Part shown: positions 16,411 through 24,712 of the stretch, piece by piece
Layout: the number at the start of each line of letters is the position of its first letter
Numbering within the stretch: position 1 is the stretch's first letter
Source of the DNA: Bacillota bacterium
Lineage (GTDB): Bacteria > Bacillota > Syntrophomonadia > Syntrophomonadales > Syntrophomonadaceae
Assembly: GCA_029550685.1 (NCBI GenBank)
Contig: JAKPGY010000213.1
Span: 1-52,517 of the forward strand
Length of the DNA stretch: 52,517 nucleotides
Reading direction: 5' to 3'
Notes under the pieces: generated by a model
What the model was told of the DNA's origin: nothing
Seen by the model: only the letters and a program-made list of their open reading frames with translations
Database searches by the model: none
Program-made: the position numbers and the translations under genes

Positions 16411-18312
16411 ATGAATCCGATCAAAATTACCGATACCAGCCTGCGTGATGGTCATCAAAGCCTGTGGGCCACCCGTATGACTACAAGCGATATGCTACCG
16501 ATATTGGGCAAGATTGATGAAGTTGGCTATCATTCCCTGGAGGTGTGGGGAGGAGCCACCTTTGACGTATGCATACGCTATTTAAATGAAGATCCCTGGG
16601 AGCGTCTGCGAACTATACGCGGTATCGTTAAAAAGACTCCTCTGCAAATGTTGCTCCGAGGGCAGTCTTTAGTGGGCTATACTCATTATCCCGATGATAT
16701 TGTAGAAAAGTTTGTGGAGAAGGCGGCTTTGAATGGTATTGATATCTTTCGGGTTTTTGATGCCTTAAATGATGTGCGCAATTTGGAGGTACCTTTAAAA
16801 GCTATTAAAGCTACCGGAAAACATGCCCAGGCCAGTGTAGTGTACACTATTAGCCCTGTACACACCTTGAACCATTTTGTAGATACAGCTCTACGGCTTA
16901 GGGACATGGGAGCTGATTCCATTTGCATTAAGGACATGGCTGGACTTTTGTCTCCTTATGTTGCCTATGACCTGGTTAAACTGCTAAAAGCCAATTTGGA
17001 TGTACCTATCCAGCTGCATACTCACTATATCGGCGGATTGGCTATGGCAGCTCTGATCAAAGCTGCTGAAGCTGGAGTGGATATTATCGATACGGCTTCT
17101 GTACCCATGGCTTTTGGATCTTCCCAACCACCGGTTGAAACTATTGTCAGAGCTCTGCAGGATTCTGAGCGGGATACCGGACTGGACCTGCACAAACTGT
17201 TTGAGATAGCTAACCATTTTGAACAGCTGCGCAAACATAAAGGTTTTGAACGCGGGGTTACCCGCATCTCGGATATGCGAGTCTTTGAGCACCAGGTACC
17301 GGGCGGGATGATTTCCAATTTGATGTCCCAAATGGAAGAACAAAAAGCTTCCGACAGAATTGACGAGGTCTTGGAAGAAATACCGAGAGTGCGCCAGGAT
17401 TTGGGATATCCTCCCCTGGTTACACCTACCAGTCAGATAATAGGCATACAAGCGGTTCTGAATGTTCTAATGGGCGAACGCTATAAGCTCTGCCCGGGAG
17501 AAGTCAAGGATTATGTACGTGGTTTATATGGGAAACCTCCGGCACCTATCAAGGAGGAAATCCGCCGGAAGATTATTGGAGATGAACAAGTGGTAACAGT
17601 GCGGCCAGCTGACCTGTTGGATCCTATGTGGGAAAAGGCCCGTCAGGAGTCAGCTCATTACGCCCGCAGTGAAGAGGATATTCTTACTTATGCTCTATTC
17701 CCGCAGGTAGCCTTAAAATATTTCGCCTGGCGTGAATCTAAAGGCCATCAGGATATTCCCCAGATCCAGACTCATGATGAAGTAAGCGCAGAGCCAAAGA
17801 AAGAAGAACCCCGGATTACCCGCCAGCCGGTTAACCGGGTAAGCAACAAAGCAAGCTACAGGGGAGATGATGAGATGAACATAGACGAAATTCGGGAGCT
17901 CATCCTACTCCTGGATCAGACCAGTATTAGTGAACTGGAAGTCCAGAAGAATGATTATCGTTTAGCTTTACGCAAAAACCGGGCCAGTGTCAATGTGCCT
18001 GGGGAGACTATACCAGAAACAAGCGGTAGCGCACCGAAGCAAGAGGTGGCTTCCAGTATTGTAGCTGGTAATTTGGTAGAGGTGACAGCTCCCATGGTGG
18101 GAACCTTTTATGCTGCTCCATCCCCGGATGCTCCGCCTTATGTACAGGTCGGTGACAAGGTTCAAGCGGGACAGACCCTGTGTATTGTAGAGGCTATGAA
18201 ACTCATGAACGAGATCAAAGCCGAAACTGACGGTGTGGTGACTGACATCATGGTTGACAATGCCCAACCGGTAGAGTATGGACAGGTATTAATGCTGATT
18301 GAGAAATTATAG
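16411..18312 (+). CDS. Carboxyltransferase (PycB/OadA type) fused to an AccB-type biotin carrier
   Basis: The 633-residue fusion has a PycB/OadA-type carboxyltransferase TIM barrel and helical domain (about 1-450), which moves carboxyl groups between biotin and pyruvate/oxaloacetate. Visible motifs are DTSLRDGHQS at 7-16, CIKDMAG with a carboxylation-type lysine near 174, and the metal-binding HTHYIGGLA. A charged linker (about 455-488) follows, then a complete AccB-like part: an EIRELILLLDQTSISELEV region and a biotinyl domain with EAMKLMNE, biotin on Lys597. With AccC downstream it could form a two-subunit pyruvate carboxylase. B. subtilis has plain accB at this place. The start is ATG after AGGAGG. 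An internal start at 17875 may yield free AccB. Confidence 0.88.
   Translation: MNPIKITDTSLRDGHQSLWATRMTTSDMLPILGKIDEVGYHSLEVWGGATFDVCIRYLNEDPWERLRTIRGIVKKTPLQMLLRGQSLVGYTHYPDDIVEKFVEKAALNGIDIFRVFDALNDVRNLEVPLKAIKATGKHAQASVVYTISPVHTLNHFVDTALRLRDMGADSICIKDMAGLLSPYVAYDLVKLLKANLDVPIQLHTHYIGGLAMAALIKAAEAGVDIIDTASVPMAFGSSQPPVETIVRALQDSERDTGLDLHKLFEIANHFEQLRKHKGFERGVTRISDMRVFEHQVPGGMISNLMSQMEEQKASDRIDEVLEEIPRVRQDLGYPPLVTPTSQIIGIQAVLNVLMGERYKLCPGEVKDYVRGLYGKPPAPIKEEIRRKIIGDEQVVTVRPADLLDPMWEKARQESAHYARSEEDILTYALFPQVALKYFAWRESKGHQDIPQIQTHDEVSAEPKKEEPRITRQPVNRVSNKASYRGDDEMNIDEIRELILLLDQTSISELEVQKNDYRLALRKNRASVNVPGETIPETSGSAPKQEVASSIVAGNLVEVTAPMVGTFYAAPSPDAPPYVQVGDKVQAGQTLCIVEAMKLMNEIKAETDGVVTDIMVDNAQPVEYGQVLMLIEKL
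17861..17877 (+). promoter_or_regulatory. Internal ribosome site and ATG for a nested AccB
   Basis: Inside the fusion gene, GGGGAG (17861-17866) lies 8 nt before ATG (17875). Translation from there would give a 145-residue protein starting MNIDEIRELILLLDQTSI, which is how free-standing AccB proteins start. The reading frame is the same as the fusion. Confidence 0.6.
17875..18312 (+). CDS. accB: Putative nested AccB, biotin carboxyl carrier protein
   Basis: This is the same-frame 3' part of the fusion gene, listed separately because it looks like an independent translation unit. It would be 145 residues, normal for AccB, with the N-terminal helical region, a Pro/Ser/Glu linker, and the biotinyl domain (biotin lysine near residue 109 of this product). 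Acetyl-CoA carboxylase needs a free BCCP, and this is the syntenic position of accB immediately before accC. If a separate accB exists elsewhere in the genome, this reading becomes less needed. Expression as a separate protein is inferred. Confidence 0.5.
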   Translation: MNIDEIRELILLLDQTSISELEVQKNDYRLALRKNRASVNVPGETIPETSGSAPKQEVASSIVAGNLVEVTAPMVGTFYAAPSPDAPPYVQVGDKVQAGQTLCIVEAMKLMNEIKAETDGVVTDIMVDNAQPVEYGQVLMLIEKL

Positions 18313-18324
18313 GGGTGGATACTG

Positions 18325-19671
18325 TTGCTTAACAAGGTCTTGATTGCCAACCGGGGGGAAATTGCGGTGCGTATTATCCGCGCCTGCCGGGAGTTAAACA
18401 TCCCTACAGTAGCCGTATATTCCACTGCTGACCGGGACAGCCTGCATGTGAGGCTGGCTGATGAAGCAGTCTGTATAGGTGAGCCTGCAGCCAACCAGAG
18501 CTATTTGAACTTAGCCAATATTATCAGTGCTGCCCATAATACCGGTGCTGATGCGATACATCCCGGATATGGCTTCCTGGCTGAAAATGCCTATTTTGCG
18601 GAACTGTGCAGGACTCATGATCTTAAATTTATCGGGCCGGCTTCCCGGGTAATAAAAATGATGGGGGACAAAGTTCAAGCCCGGGAGATAGCACTCCAGG
18701 CCGGCGTACCTCTGGTCCCTGGCAGTGATGGGGCTGTCAGCAGCCTGAAAGAAGCCCGTCAGATTGCTGATGCTATCGGCTATCCAGTTATGATCAAGGC
18801 TGCAGCCGGGGGCGGGGGCAAGGGCATGCGGCTGGCCCACAATCCGGACTCTCTTAAGGAAGCATTGGAAACAGCTCGTATGGAAGCTGGAGCCGCTTTC
18901 GGCAGTGATGAAATATATATTGAAAAATATATCGAAGAACCCCGGCATATAGAAATACAGGTTCTGGCTGATGAGCACGGTAACGCTATTTATTTGGGAG
19001 AACGGGACTGCTCATTGCAGCGGCGCAATCAGAAGCTGCTGGAGGAATCTCCTTCCACTTTGCTGGATGAAAAACTGCGGTCCCGCATGGGAACAGTTGC
19101 GGTAGAACTGGCTAAAAAGGTGGGTTATTCCAGTGCCGGGACAGTAGAGTTCCTGGTAGATAAAAACCGCAACTTTTACTTTATCGAGATGAATACCCGC
19201 ATCCAGGTGGAGCATCCCGTAACTGAGTTCGTAACCGGTATCGATTTGGTAAAGGAACAGATTAAGTGTGCTGCCGGGATGCCCCTGCGTATTCAGCAAC
19301 AAGATGTTGCTCTCAGGGGATGGGCTATTGAATGCCGTATAAATGCTGAAGACCCTGACTATGATTTTCGCCCTTCTCCGGGTACGGTTACCCGTTATTT
19401 GCCGCCGGGCGGGCCGGGAGTCAGGGTGGACTCATCAGTTTATACCGGCTATACTATTCCTCCTTTTTACGATTCGATGGTAGCCAAGCTGATTGTATGG
19501 GGAGCTGACCGGGAGGAAGCTATAGCTCGCATGAAACGTGCTTTAAGCGAATTTGTCATTGACGGCATCAAGACTACTATTCCCTTTCACCTGAAAGTGC
19601 TTAATAACGCCTTTTTCCAGAAAGGAGAGGTATATACCAACTTTATTCAGCGTCGCATGAGCGACAGTTGA
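18325..19671 (+). CDS. accC: Biotin carboxylase subunit
   Basis: AccC carboxylates biotin on the carrier using ATP and bicarbonate. The 448-residue protein shows the N-terminal fold start [20 protein letters not shown], the ATP-grasp glycine-rich loop [10 protein letters not shown] near 158-167, the catalytic block [14 protein letters not shown] near 287-300, and the C-terminal RINAEDP region. The TTG start follows AGGGGTGG. Next to the fusion gene, it may serve both an acetyl-CoA carboxylase and a pyruvate/oxaloacetate enzyme; carboxyltransferase subunits AccA/AccD are not in the window. Confidence 0.96.
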   Translation: MLNKVLIANRGEIAVRIIRACRELNIPTVAVYSTADRDSLHVRLADEAVCIGEPAANQSYLNLANIISAAHNTGADAIHPGYGFLAENAYFAELCRTHDLKFIGPASRVIKMMGDKVQAREIALQAGVPLVPGSDGAVSSLKEARQIADAIGYPVMIKAAAGGGGKGMRLAHNPDSLKEALETARMEAGAAFGSDEIYIEKYIEEPRHIEIQVLADEHGNAIYLGERDCSLQRRNQKLLEESPSTLLDEKLRSRMGTVAVELAKKVGYSSAGTVEFLVDKNRNFYFIEMNTRIQVEHPVTEFVTGIDLVKEQIKCAAGMPLRIQQQDVALRGWAIECRINAEDPDYDFRPSPGTVTRYLPPGGPGVRVDSSVYTGYTIPPFYDSMVAKLIVWGADREEAIARMKRALSEFVIDGIKTTIPFHLKVLNNAFFQKGEVYTNFIQRRMSDS

Positions 19672-19692
19672 TCTTTACCCAAGCAGGTCTAT

Positions 19693-19721
19693 TTGATATT
19701 GTGAAGAATACTTAGTAAAAT
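19693..19721 (+). promoter_or_regulatory. SigA-type promoter for the Asp23 operon
   Basis: TTGATA (19693-19698) and TAAAAT (19716-19721) each match consensus at five of six positions with a 17-nt spacer. This lies 42 bases before the asp23-like start and implies that the operon is not solely dependent on accC transcription. Confidence 0.6.
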
Positions 19722-19762
19722 AACTTTTATATCAGTATGGGAATAATAATGGAGGTGAATTT

Positions 19763-20173
19763 ATGGTAGAACAAAAACCTGAATTGGCTACTGAAATGGG
19801 GACTATTCGTATAGCGGACGAGGTTGTTTCCACTGTGGCCGGTTTGGCGGCAATGGACGTTGAAGGTGTTGCAGCCATGAGCGGCGGATGGGGAACTGAC
19901 CTGGTGGAAAAGCTGGGACGAAAGAATTTCGGTAAGGGAATTAAAGTTGAAGTCAATAATGACGAAACTCGTATTGATATCTACATTGCGGTACAGTTTG
20001 GCTATCCAATTCCGGAAGTAGCGGAAAATGTTCAAAAAGAAGTCAAAGTAGCGGTAGAAACCATGACCGGATTACAGGTAACTGCGGTTAACGTGCATGT
20101 GGTGTCTGTGCAGATAAAGAAACAAACGGATGCAGAACCTGAGCTGGCAGCTGATTTGGATAGCGCCGAGTAG
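19763..20173 (+). CDS. Asp23/Gls24 family envelope stress protein
   Basis: The 136-residue protein carries the Asp23 pattern: IRIADEVVSTVAGLAAMDVEGVAAMSGG at the start, a VEVNNDETRIDIYIAVQFGYPIPEVA core and the VQKEVKVAVETMTGL helix. Such proteins are small, soluble and attach to the membrane through AmaP, which is encoded just downstream. It is the YqhY equivalent of B. subtilis, which lies next to accC there too and has been linked to control of acetyl-CoA carboxylase. GGAGGTG precedes the ATG. Confidence 0.92.
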   Translation: MVEQKPELATEMGTIRIADEVVSTVAGLAAMDVEGVAAMSGGWGTDLVEKLGRKNFGKGIKVEVNNDETRIDIYIAVQFGYPIPEVAENVQKEVKVAVETMTGLQVTAVNVHVVSVQIKKQTDAEPELAADLDSAE

Positions 20174-20190
20174 TTGTTACAGCAAGTGCC

Positions 20191-20214
20191 AACCCCCTGT
20201 TAACTCAGGGGGTT
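20191..20214 (+). other. Intercistronic hairpin
   Basis: AACCCCCTG (20191-20199) and CAGGGGGTT (20206-20214) form a perfect 9-bp stem with a six-base loop. ATCTGT follows rather than a T-tract, so it is more likely an mRNA processing or stability element or a leaky terminator between asp23 and amaP. Confidence 0.55.
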
Positions 20215-20252
20215 ATCTGTATACCGGCAATTTTTAAAGTGAGGTGTATAAT

Positions 20253-20792
20253 ATGTCCGGACTGTGGCGGGTAGTTCTATTCTGTTACAACCTGTTGATA
20301 CTGGGGCTGGCAGTAGCCGCCATGTATCTGGCCGTGGGGCACACCAGTCTAATCGAAGCTGGGGAAGCACTTCTGTCCAATTCGGTAAACCAGATAATAC
20401 TGGGGGCATCCGCAGCAGCGGTAATTGCTTTGACAATTGTGATTTTGATTTCATTGCTCAAAGGTGAATCCAAACCTACCAGCATTGTGATAAGCAGCAG
20501 CTTAAACGGGCAAGTATCAATTACCGTGGCGGCAATAAAGACCATCATAACCAAAGCTGTAAAAAAAGTTGATGGAGTTAAGGAAACTCGTTCATCAGTA
20601 ACCAATGGGCCTGATGGGATAGTAATATATTTACATATGATGATCAATCCGGAAATAAGCGTACCGGAAATGTCGCGAAATGTGCAGGCTGCCGTAAAAG
20701 AACACCTGGAATCCATCGGCGGACTGCAGGTCTCTGAGGTTAGGGTTTTGGTAGATGACTTCGCTAGTACCAACAAACCAGTAACCGCATAA
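20253..20792 (+). CDS. amaP: AmaP-type membrane anchor of Asp23
   Basis: The 179-residue protein has two N-terminal membrane segments (about 4-25 and 46-66) followed by an Asp23-like soluble domain with VDGVKETRSSV and the VSVPEMSRNVQAAVKEHLE helix. This is the layout of AmaP (alkaline shock response membrane anchor). The ATG at 20253 is chosen because AGTGAGG at 20238-20244 is well spaced from it; the GTG at 20244 overlaps that site. Confidence 0.88.
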   Translation: MSGLWRVVLFCYNLLILGLAVAAMYLAVGHTSLIEAGEALLSNSVNQIILGASAAAVIALTIVILISLLKGESKPTSIVISSSLNGQVSITVAAIKTIITKAVKKVDGVKETRSSVTNGPDGIVIYLHMMINPEISVPEMSRNVQAAVKEHLESIGGLQVSEVRVLVDDFASTNKPVTA

Positions 20793-20805
20793 AGGGGGCG
20801 TTAAT

Positions 20806-21024
20806 ATGTGGGAGAAAGTAATCCCATTTCTGTTTATAGAACATCGAGGCAAGACCATCGGTGTTTTGCTCGGTTTACTTGCCAGTATACTGTTTGTTAC
20901 TTTTGGTTTTTGGCGTACTGTTTTTATAATTATTTGCATAGCAGTGGGATATTTTATTGGAAAACAGCTTGATGAAAAGAAGGATTTCGACAGCTGGATG
21001 AAACAGATGTTTAAGGACCGGTAG
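20806..21024 (+). CDS. DUF2273 small membrane protein
   Basis: The 72-residue protein has two hydrophobic segments (about 17-34 and 37-48) with the pattern HRGKTIGVLLGLLASILFVTFGFW, and a charged cytoplasmic tail. DUF2273 genes typically accompany asp23 and amaP, forming a membrane stress module. The molecular function is not known. AAAGGGGGCG precedes the ATG. Confidence 0.88.
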   Translation: MWEKVIPFLFIEHRGKTIGVLLGLLASILFVTFGFWRTVFIIICIAVGYFIGKQLDEKKDFDSWMKQMFKDR

Positions 21025-21043
21025 CGGTAGTAAGGGTGAAAAT

Positions 21044-21463
21044 TTGAGCAGAAGGAAAGCTAGAGAATACGCATTTATAGTTATTTTTCAAGTAGACCAG
21101 GTTCAGGCAGATCCCCAGCAAGCCATGCAATACCTGCTGGACGAGCAGGCGCTGCCCGACAAGGATCAGCAGTTTGCTGGAGAGTTGGTGGAGGGGACCC
21201 TGCAGTATATGCAGCTAATTGATGAAAAAATCGCCCGCTATTCGCGGGAATGGTCAGTGGACCGGATGTCATCGGTGGATCGCAATATTATGCGGGTAGC
21301 CGCCTATGAAATTCTTTTCCGCCAGGAAGTACCAGCGGTGGTAGCTATCGATGAAGCTATCGAATTAGCCAAACGATACGGGGGAGAACAGTCTAGCCGC
21401 TTTGTAAATGCCATACTGGATCGTATACAAGGAGAAAAGCATGAAAGTGTTCCTGGGGATTGA
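21044..21463 (+). CDS. nusB: Transcription antitermination factor NusB
   Basis: NusB binds boxA RNA with S10 (NusE) during rRNA transcription. The 139-residue all-helical protein starts MSRRKAREYAFIVIFQVD and carries the conserved block SSVDRNIMRVAAYEILF and the C-terminal AIELAKRYGGEQSSRFVNAILD. The start is TTG at 21044 after AAGGGTG. The gene overlaps the following one by 23 nt. Confidence 0.95.
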   Translation: MSRRKAREYAFIVIFQVDQVQADPQQAMQYLLDEQALPDKDQQFAGELVEGTLQYMQLIDEKIARYSREWSVDRMSSVDRNIMRVAAYEILFRQEVPAVVAIDEAIELAKRYGGEQSSRFVNAILDRIQGEKHESVPGD

Positions 21464-22406
21464 CACCAGCGCCTATACCACATCCATAGCTGCTGTAGAT
21501 GAGAACCTGAGTATCGTAGCCGATGAAAGAATGGTACTAAAAGTTGAACCGGGCAAACGGGGCTTGCGTCAATCGGAAGCCCTGTTTTTACATATCAAGA
21601 ATTTACCGCAGCTAATGGAAAGGCTAGACCCTCTTATTTATAGTAATATCCAGGCTTTGGCGGTAAGCACCCGGCCACGTAATAAGGCTAACAGCTACAT
21701 GCCGGTATTTCTGGCAGGCACCTCCTTGGCTCAGTCGCTGGCTGCCTTTGCCCATCTGCCGGTATACCAGGTGAGCCATCAGGAAGGTCATGTTATGGCA
21801 GGCCTGCAGGGTAGTTGGGAACTGCTTGATAAGACTAGGTTTCTGGCGGTTCATTTTTCCGGGGGAACTTCAGATATATTAATGGTGGAAAACCATGTAC
21901 CTGGTGTAATGACTATAACCCAGCTGGCCAGCAGTGAGGACATCCATGCCGGCCAATTGGTAGATCGGGTAGGAGTGGCTATGGGATTGCCTTTCCCGGC
22001 CGGACCGGCTCTGGAGGATCTGGCTGGTCAGGCGGATGATAACCAATCAGCTGCTATTCCTACTGCTATTACCGAAAAAGGTTTTTCTTTTTCCGGTGCG
22101 GAAACCCGGGCGGTGCAGATGCTGAACAATGGAACCAGTCCAGAGACAGTAGCTGCAGCGGTTCTGGGGGTGATAGCCAAAACTTTGGAAAGAGTTCTGC
22201 GCAGGTTTGTTGAACAATTGGAAATAAAGGATGTTTTGCTGGCCGGAGGTGTTATGGCTAACGGCCTGATAGCCCAGCGCTTAAAAAAAAGATTACAGCA
22301 CCCGGCGGTAGGGGCACAGCTTTATTTCGCCTCACCCCATCTCAGTACTGACAATGCGGTGGGTGTGGCCATGCTGGCTGCTCTGCAGCACCGGTTGGAC
22401 CAATAA
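21441..22406 (+). CDS. TsaD/Kae1-like paralogue (M22 family)
   Basis: The 321-residue protein resembles TsaD, the tRNA t6A enzyme: an actin-like ATPase start FLGIDTSAYTTSIAAV, the metal-binding pair in SHQEGH (His113 and His117) and a glycine-rich AGGVMANG segment near 272. It is shorter and more divergent than true TsaD and lacks the TsaB/TsaE partners nearby. Clostridia often carry this paralogue between nusB and folD; its role is not established. The ATG at 21441 follows AAGGAG inside nusB. It could still bind ATP and metal, but t6A activity should not be assumed. Confidence 0.8.
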   Translation: MKVFLGIDTSAYTTSIAAVDENLSIVADERMVLKVEPGKRGLRQSEALFLHIKNLPQLMERLDPLIYSNIQALAVSTRPRNKANSYMPVFLAGTSLAQSLAAFAHLPVYQVSHQEGHVMAGLQGSWELLDKTRFLAVHFSGGTSDILMVENHVPGVMTITQLASSEDIHAGQLVDRVGVAMGLPFPAGPALEDLAGQADDNQSAAIPTAITEKGFSFSGAETRAVQMLNNGTSPETVAAAVLGVIAKTLERVLRRFVEQLEIKDVLLAGGVMANGLIAQRLKKRLQHPAVGAQLYFASPHLSTDNAVGVAMLAALQHRLDQ

Positions 22407-22430
22407 AGGACGTTTTATAAGGGGGTTATT

Positions 22431-23267
22431 ATGGAATTAATAGACGGCAGACAGATATCCAATGAGATTCGTCAGCGGATAAAAGAGCAGGCTCAGGCTG
22501 GCGGAATAAATCCTCATCTGGCTATTGTTTTAGTGGGTGATGATAAAGAAACCTTGATTTATGTGGGGCTGAAAGACAAAGCAGTTAGCTTTATCGGCGG
22601 CACTACCCGGCATATTGCTCTGCCGGCTGATACCACCCGGGAGGCATTATTAACACAAATTCAGCAGTTAAATCAGGATCCCGAGGTGGATGGAATCCTG
22701 CTGCAGCTGCCCTTGCCGGAATCCTTGCAGCCCTACACTGATCAATTCCTGGCTGCCATTGATATCAACAAAGACGTAGATGGTTTTAACCCAGTAAACC
22801 GCGGACGGCTTATCTATGGAAAACCACGTTTTATATCCTGCGCTGCTCTAGGCTGCCTGGAAGTTATCCACCAGTACCGCGGATCAGCCTCGGGTAAGAA
22901 AGCCGTCTTGGTAGGTGACTCCTTTGACGTGATATTACCGCTGAGTCTGTTGCTGACCAGGGAAGGCAGCCAGGTTACGATTATTCCAGAAATGCCAGCT
23001 GGAGGTCCCCTCCCTGATGCAGATATATATGTCATTGAAAAGGGACGGCCGGAAGTAGTACAAGCCCATCAGGTTGCCGATGGTGCTCTGGTTCTGGATG
23101 CGGGGTTTTACTGGCATTATGATCACAGCTGCGGCAATGTAAAAAAGGAGGCTTTGAACAGCTTGGATGGTCATCTGCTGCCGGTGCCAGGAGGTCTTGG
23201 GCCCATTCTTATTGCCAAGCTGATGGAAAACCTGTATGCAGCAGCCCAGGAGAGGCATAATAAATGA
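22431..23267 (+). CDS. folD: FolD-like methylenetetrahydrofolate dehydrogenase/cyclohydrolase, divergent
   Basis: FolD converts methylene-THF to methenyl-THF and formyl-THF. The 278-residue protein has the catalytic YxxxK pair (Tyr44, Lys48), the DGILLQLPLPESL block and the C-terminal PVPGGLGPI. Two usual blocks have changed: the PCTPxG loop reads SCAALG near 137-142, and the NADP-binding GRSxxVG reads GDSFDVI near 162-168. The Arg to Asp change would disfavour the NADP phosphate, so NAD use or reduced dehydrogenase activity is possible. It sits in the usual folD position before xseA and overlaps it by 4 nt (ATGA). Confidence 0.82.
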   Translation: MELIDGRQISNEIRQRIKEQAQAGGINPHLAIVLVGDDKETLIYVGLKDKAVSFIGGTTRHIALPADTTREALLTQIQQLNQDPEVDGILLQLPLPESLQPYTDQFLAAIDINKDVDGFNPVNRGRLIYGKPRFISCAALGCLEVIHQYRGSASGKKAVLVGDSFDVILPLSLLLTREGSQVTIIPEMPAGGPLPDADIYVIEKGRPEVVQAHQVADGALVLDAGFYWHYDHSCGNVKKEALNSLDGHLLPVPGGLGPILIAKLMENLYAAAQERHNK

Positions 23268-24481
23268 ACCCTTATTTATCAGTCAGTGAGTTAAACCAGT
23301 ATATAGCCGGCCTGCTGGATGAGGATATCTTCCTCCGGGATTTCTGGCTGAAAGGAGAAATATCCGGTTTTAAGCTGTACCAGCAATCCGGGCACCTATA
23401 CTTTACTCTAAAAGATGCGGATTCTTCCATAAGTGCGGTTATGTTTCGCAGCCGGGCGCGCCGGCTGGATTTTCAGCCGGAGAACGGCATGGAAGTGCTG
23501 GTGCGGGGGTCAGTTGCGGTTTTTGCTCCCCAGGGACGCTACCAGCTTTATGCGGAGGAAATGGAACCCTTTGGCGTAGGGGGTGTCTATCTCTTCCTGG
23601 AACAGCTTAAGGAAAAGCTGCAGCAAAAAGGCTATTTCGATGTGGAAAAGAAAAAACCACTGCCCGCCTATGCCCGAAGCATCGGGGTGGTAACCTCCCA
23701 GGACGGAGCGGCCCTGCGGGACATACTGCGGGTACTGAAACAGCGCCACCGGGGTGTAGACGTAGTCCTGGTGCACAGTGCTGTACAGGGATCTGAGGCC
23801 CCTGCCCAAATCGCCCGGGGGATTAAACTTCTCAACCTCTATGGCCAGGTGGATTTGATTATTGTGGGCCGGGGAGGAGGTTCCTTTGAGGATCTCATGC
23901 CCTTTAACAGTGAAGAAGTGGTGCAGGCTATTTTTGAATCTGATATTCCGGTAATATCAGCGGTAGGCCATGAGGTGGACTGGACTCTGGCCGATCTAGC
24001 TGCTGACATACGGGCAGCCACTCCCACCCAGGCGGCCCAACTGGCGGTGGCCGATCTGGAACAGCTGAATCGTGAGTATAGCCAGTTGCAGCAACGATTA
24101 ATCCGCATTATGCAAAGGAGATTACAGCAGGAGAATGAAGTACTGGACAGGCTGATGATGAACCGGGCCTGGCAGAAACCCCAGCAAATGGTTCAGCAAT
24201 ACCAGCAAAAATGCGAAGAATTAAGACTGCGGCTGCAAAAAGAGATGGGGAATAGGGTTAATGAGGCTCACCAGCGTTTGACTATGGCTGTAACCGGACT
24301 GGAACGGCTCAGTCCCTTAAAAGTGATGCAGCGGGGCTATGCAGTTGTGCGTAACCAGGAAGGAATTATTTATTCAGTGGAAAATGTACAACCAGGAGAT
24401 TGCCTATCCATAAGCCTGCTGGATGGTGAAATGCAGGCGCAGGTAAAACAAAAGGAGAAAGTCGTAAGATGGAACCTGTGA
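23264..24481 (+). CDS. xseA: Exodeoxyribonuclease VII large subunit
   Basis: XseA is the catalytic subunit of ExoVII, which degrades single-stranded DNA. It has an N-terminal OB fold (about 3-100; FWLKGEISGFKLYQQSGHLYF), the catalytic domain with IGVVTSQDGAALRDI and IIVGRGGGSFEDL, a long coiled-coil region (about 260-350), and a C-terminal LKVMQRGYAVV motif. The 405-residue length is standard. It overlaps folD and xseB. Confidence 0.95.
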   Translation: MNPYLSVSELNQYIAGLLDEDIFLRDFWLKGEISGFKLYQQSGHLYFTLKDADSSISAVMFRSRARRLDFQPENGMEVLVRGSVAVFAPQGRYQLYAEEMEPFGVGGVYLFLEQLKEKLQQKGYFDVEKKKPLPAYARSIGVVTSQDGAALRDILRVLKQRHRGVDVVLVHSAVQGSEAPAQIARGIKLLNLYGQVDLIIVGRGGGSFEDLMPFNSEEVVQAIFESDIPVISAVGHEVDWTLADLAADIRAATPTQAAQLAVADLEQLNREYSQLQQRLIRIMQRRLQQENEVLDRLMMNRAWQKPQQMVQQYQQKCEELRLRLQKEMGNRVNEAHQRLTMAVTGLERLSPLKVMQRGYAVVRNQEGIIYSVENVQPGDCLSISLLDGEMQAQVKQKEKVVRWNL

Positions 24482-24702
24482 AATTCGAACAAGCCCTGAA
24501 ACGATTGGAAGAATTGGTAATCCAGCTGGAGGATGGCGAATTGGAGCTGGAAGAAGCCTTGCGTCTATTTGAAGAAGGTGTAAAACTGTCTCGTTACTGC
24601 CAGCAGGAGCTTAAAGCAGCCGACGGCAAGGTGCAAAAGCTGGTGCAGACCCTGGAAGGGGATCTGGAGTTGGTGGATTGTGAAGAACTGCTGGAAGGCT
24701 AG
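24469..24702 (+). CDS. xseB: Exodeoxyribonuclease VII small subunit
   Basis: The 77-residue coiled-coil protein has the XseB pattern FEQALKRLEELVIQLEDGEL and LEEALRLFEEGVKLSRYCQ. Several copies wrap around each XseA. Its start lies 13 nt inside the end of xseA, and GGAG precedes it, so translation is coupled. Confidence 0.95.
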   Translation: MEPVKFEQALKRLEELVIQLEDGELELEEALRLFEEGVKLSRYCQQELKAADGKVQKLVQTLEGDLELVDCEELLEG

Positions 24703-24712
24703 GTGATATACT

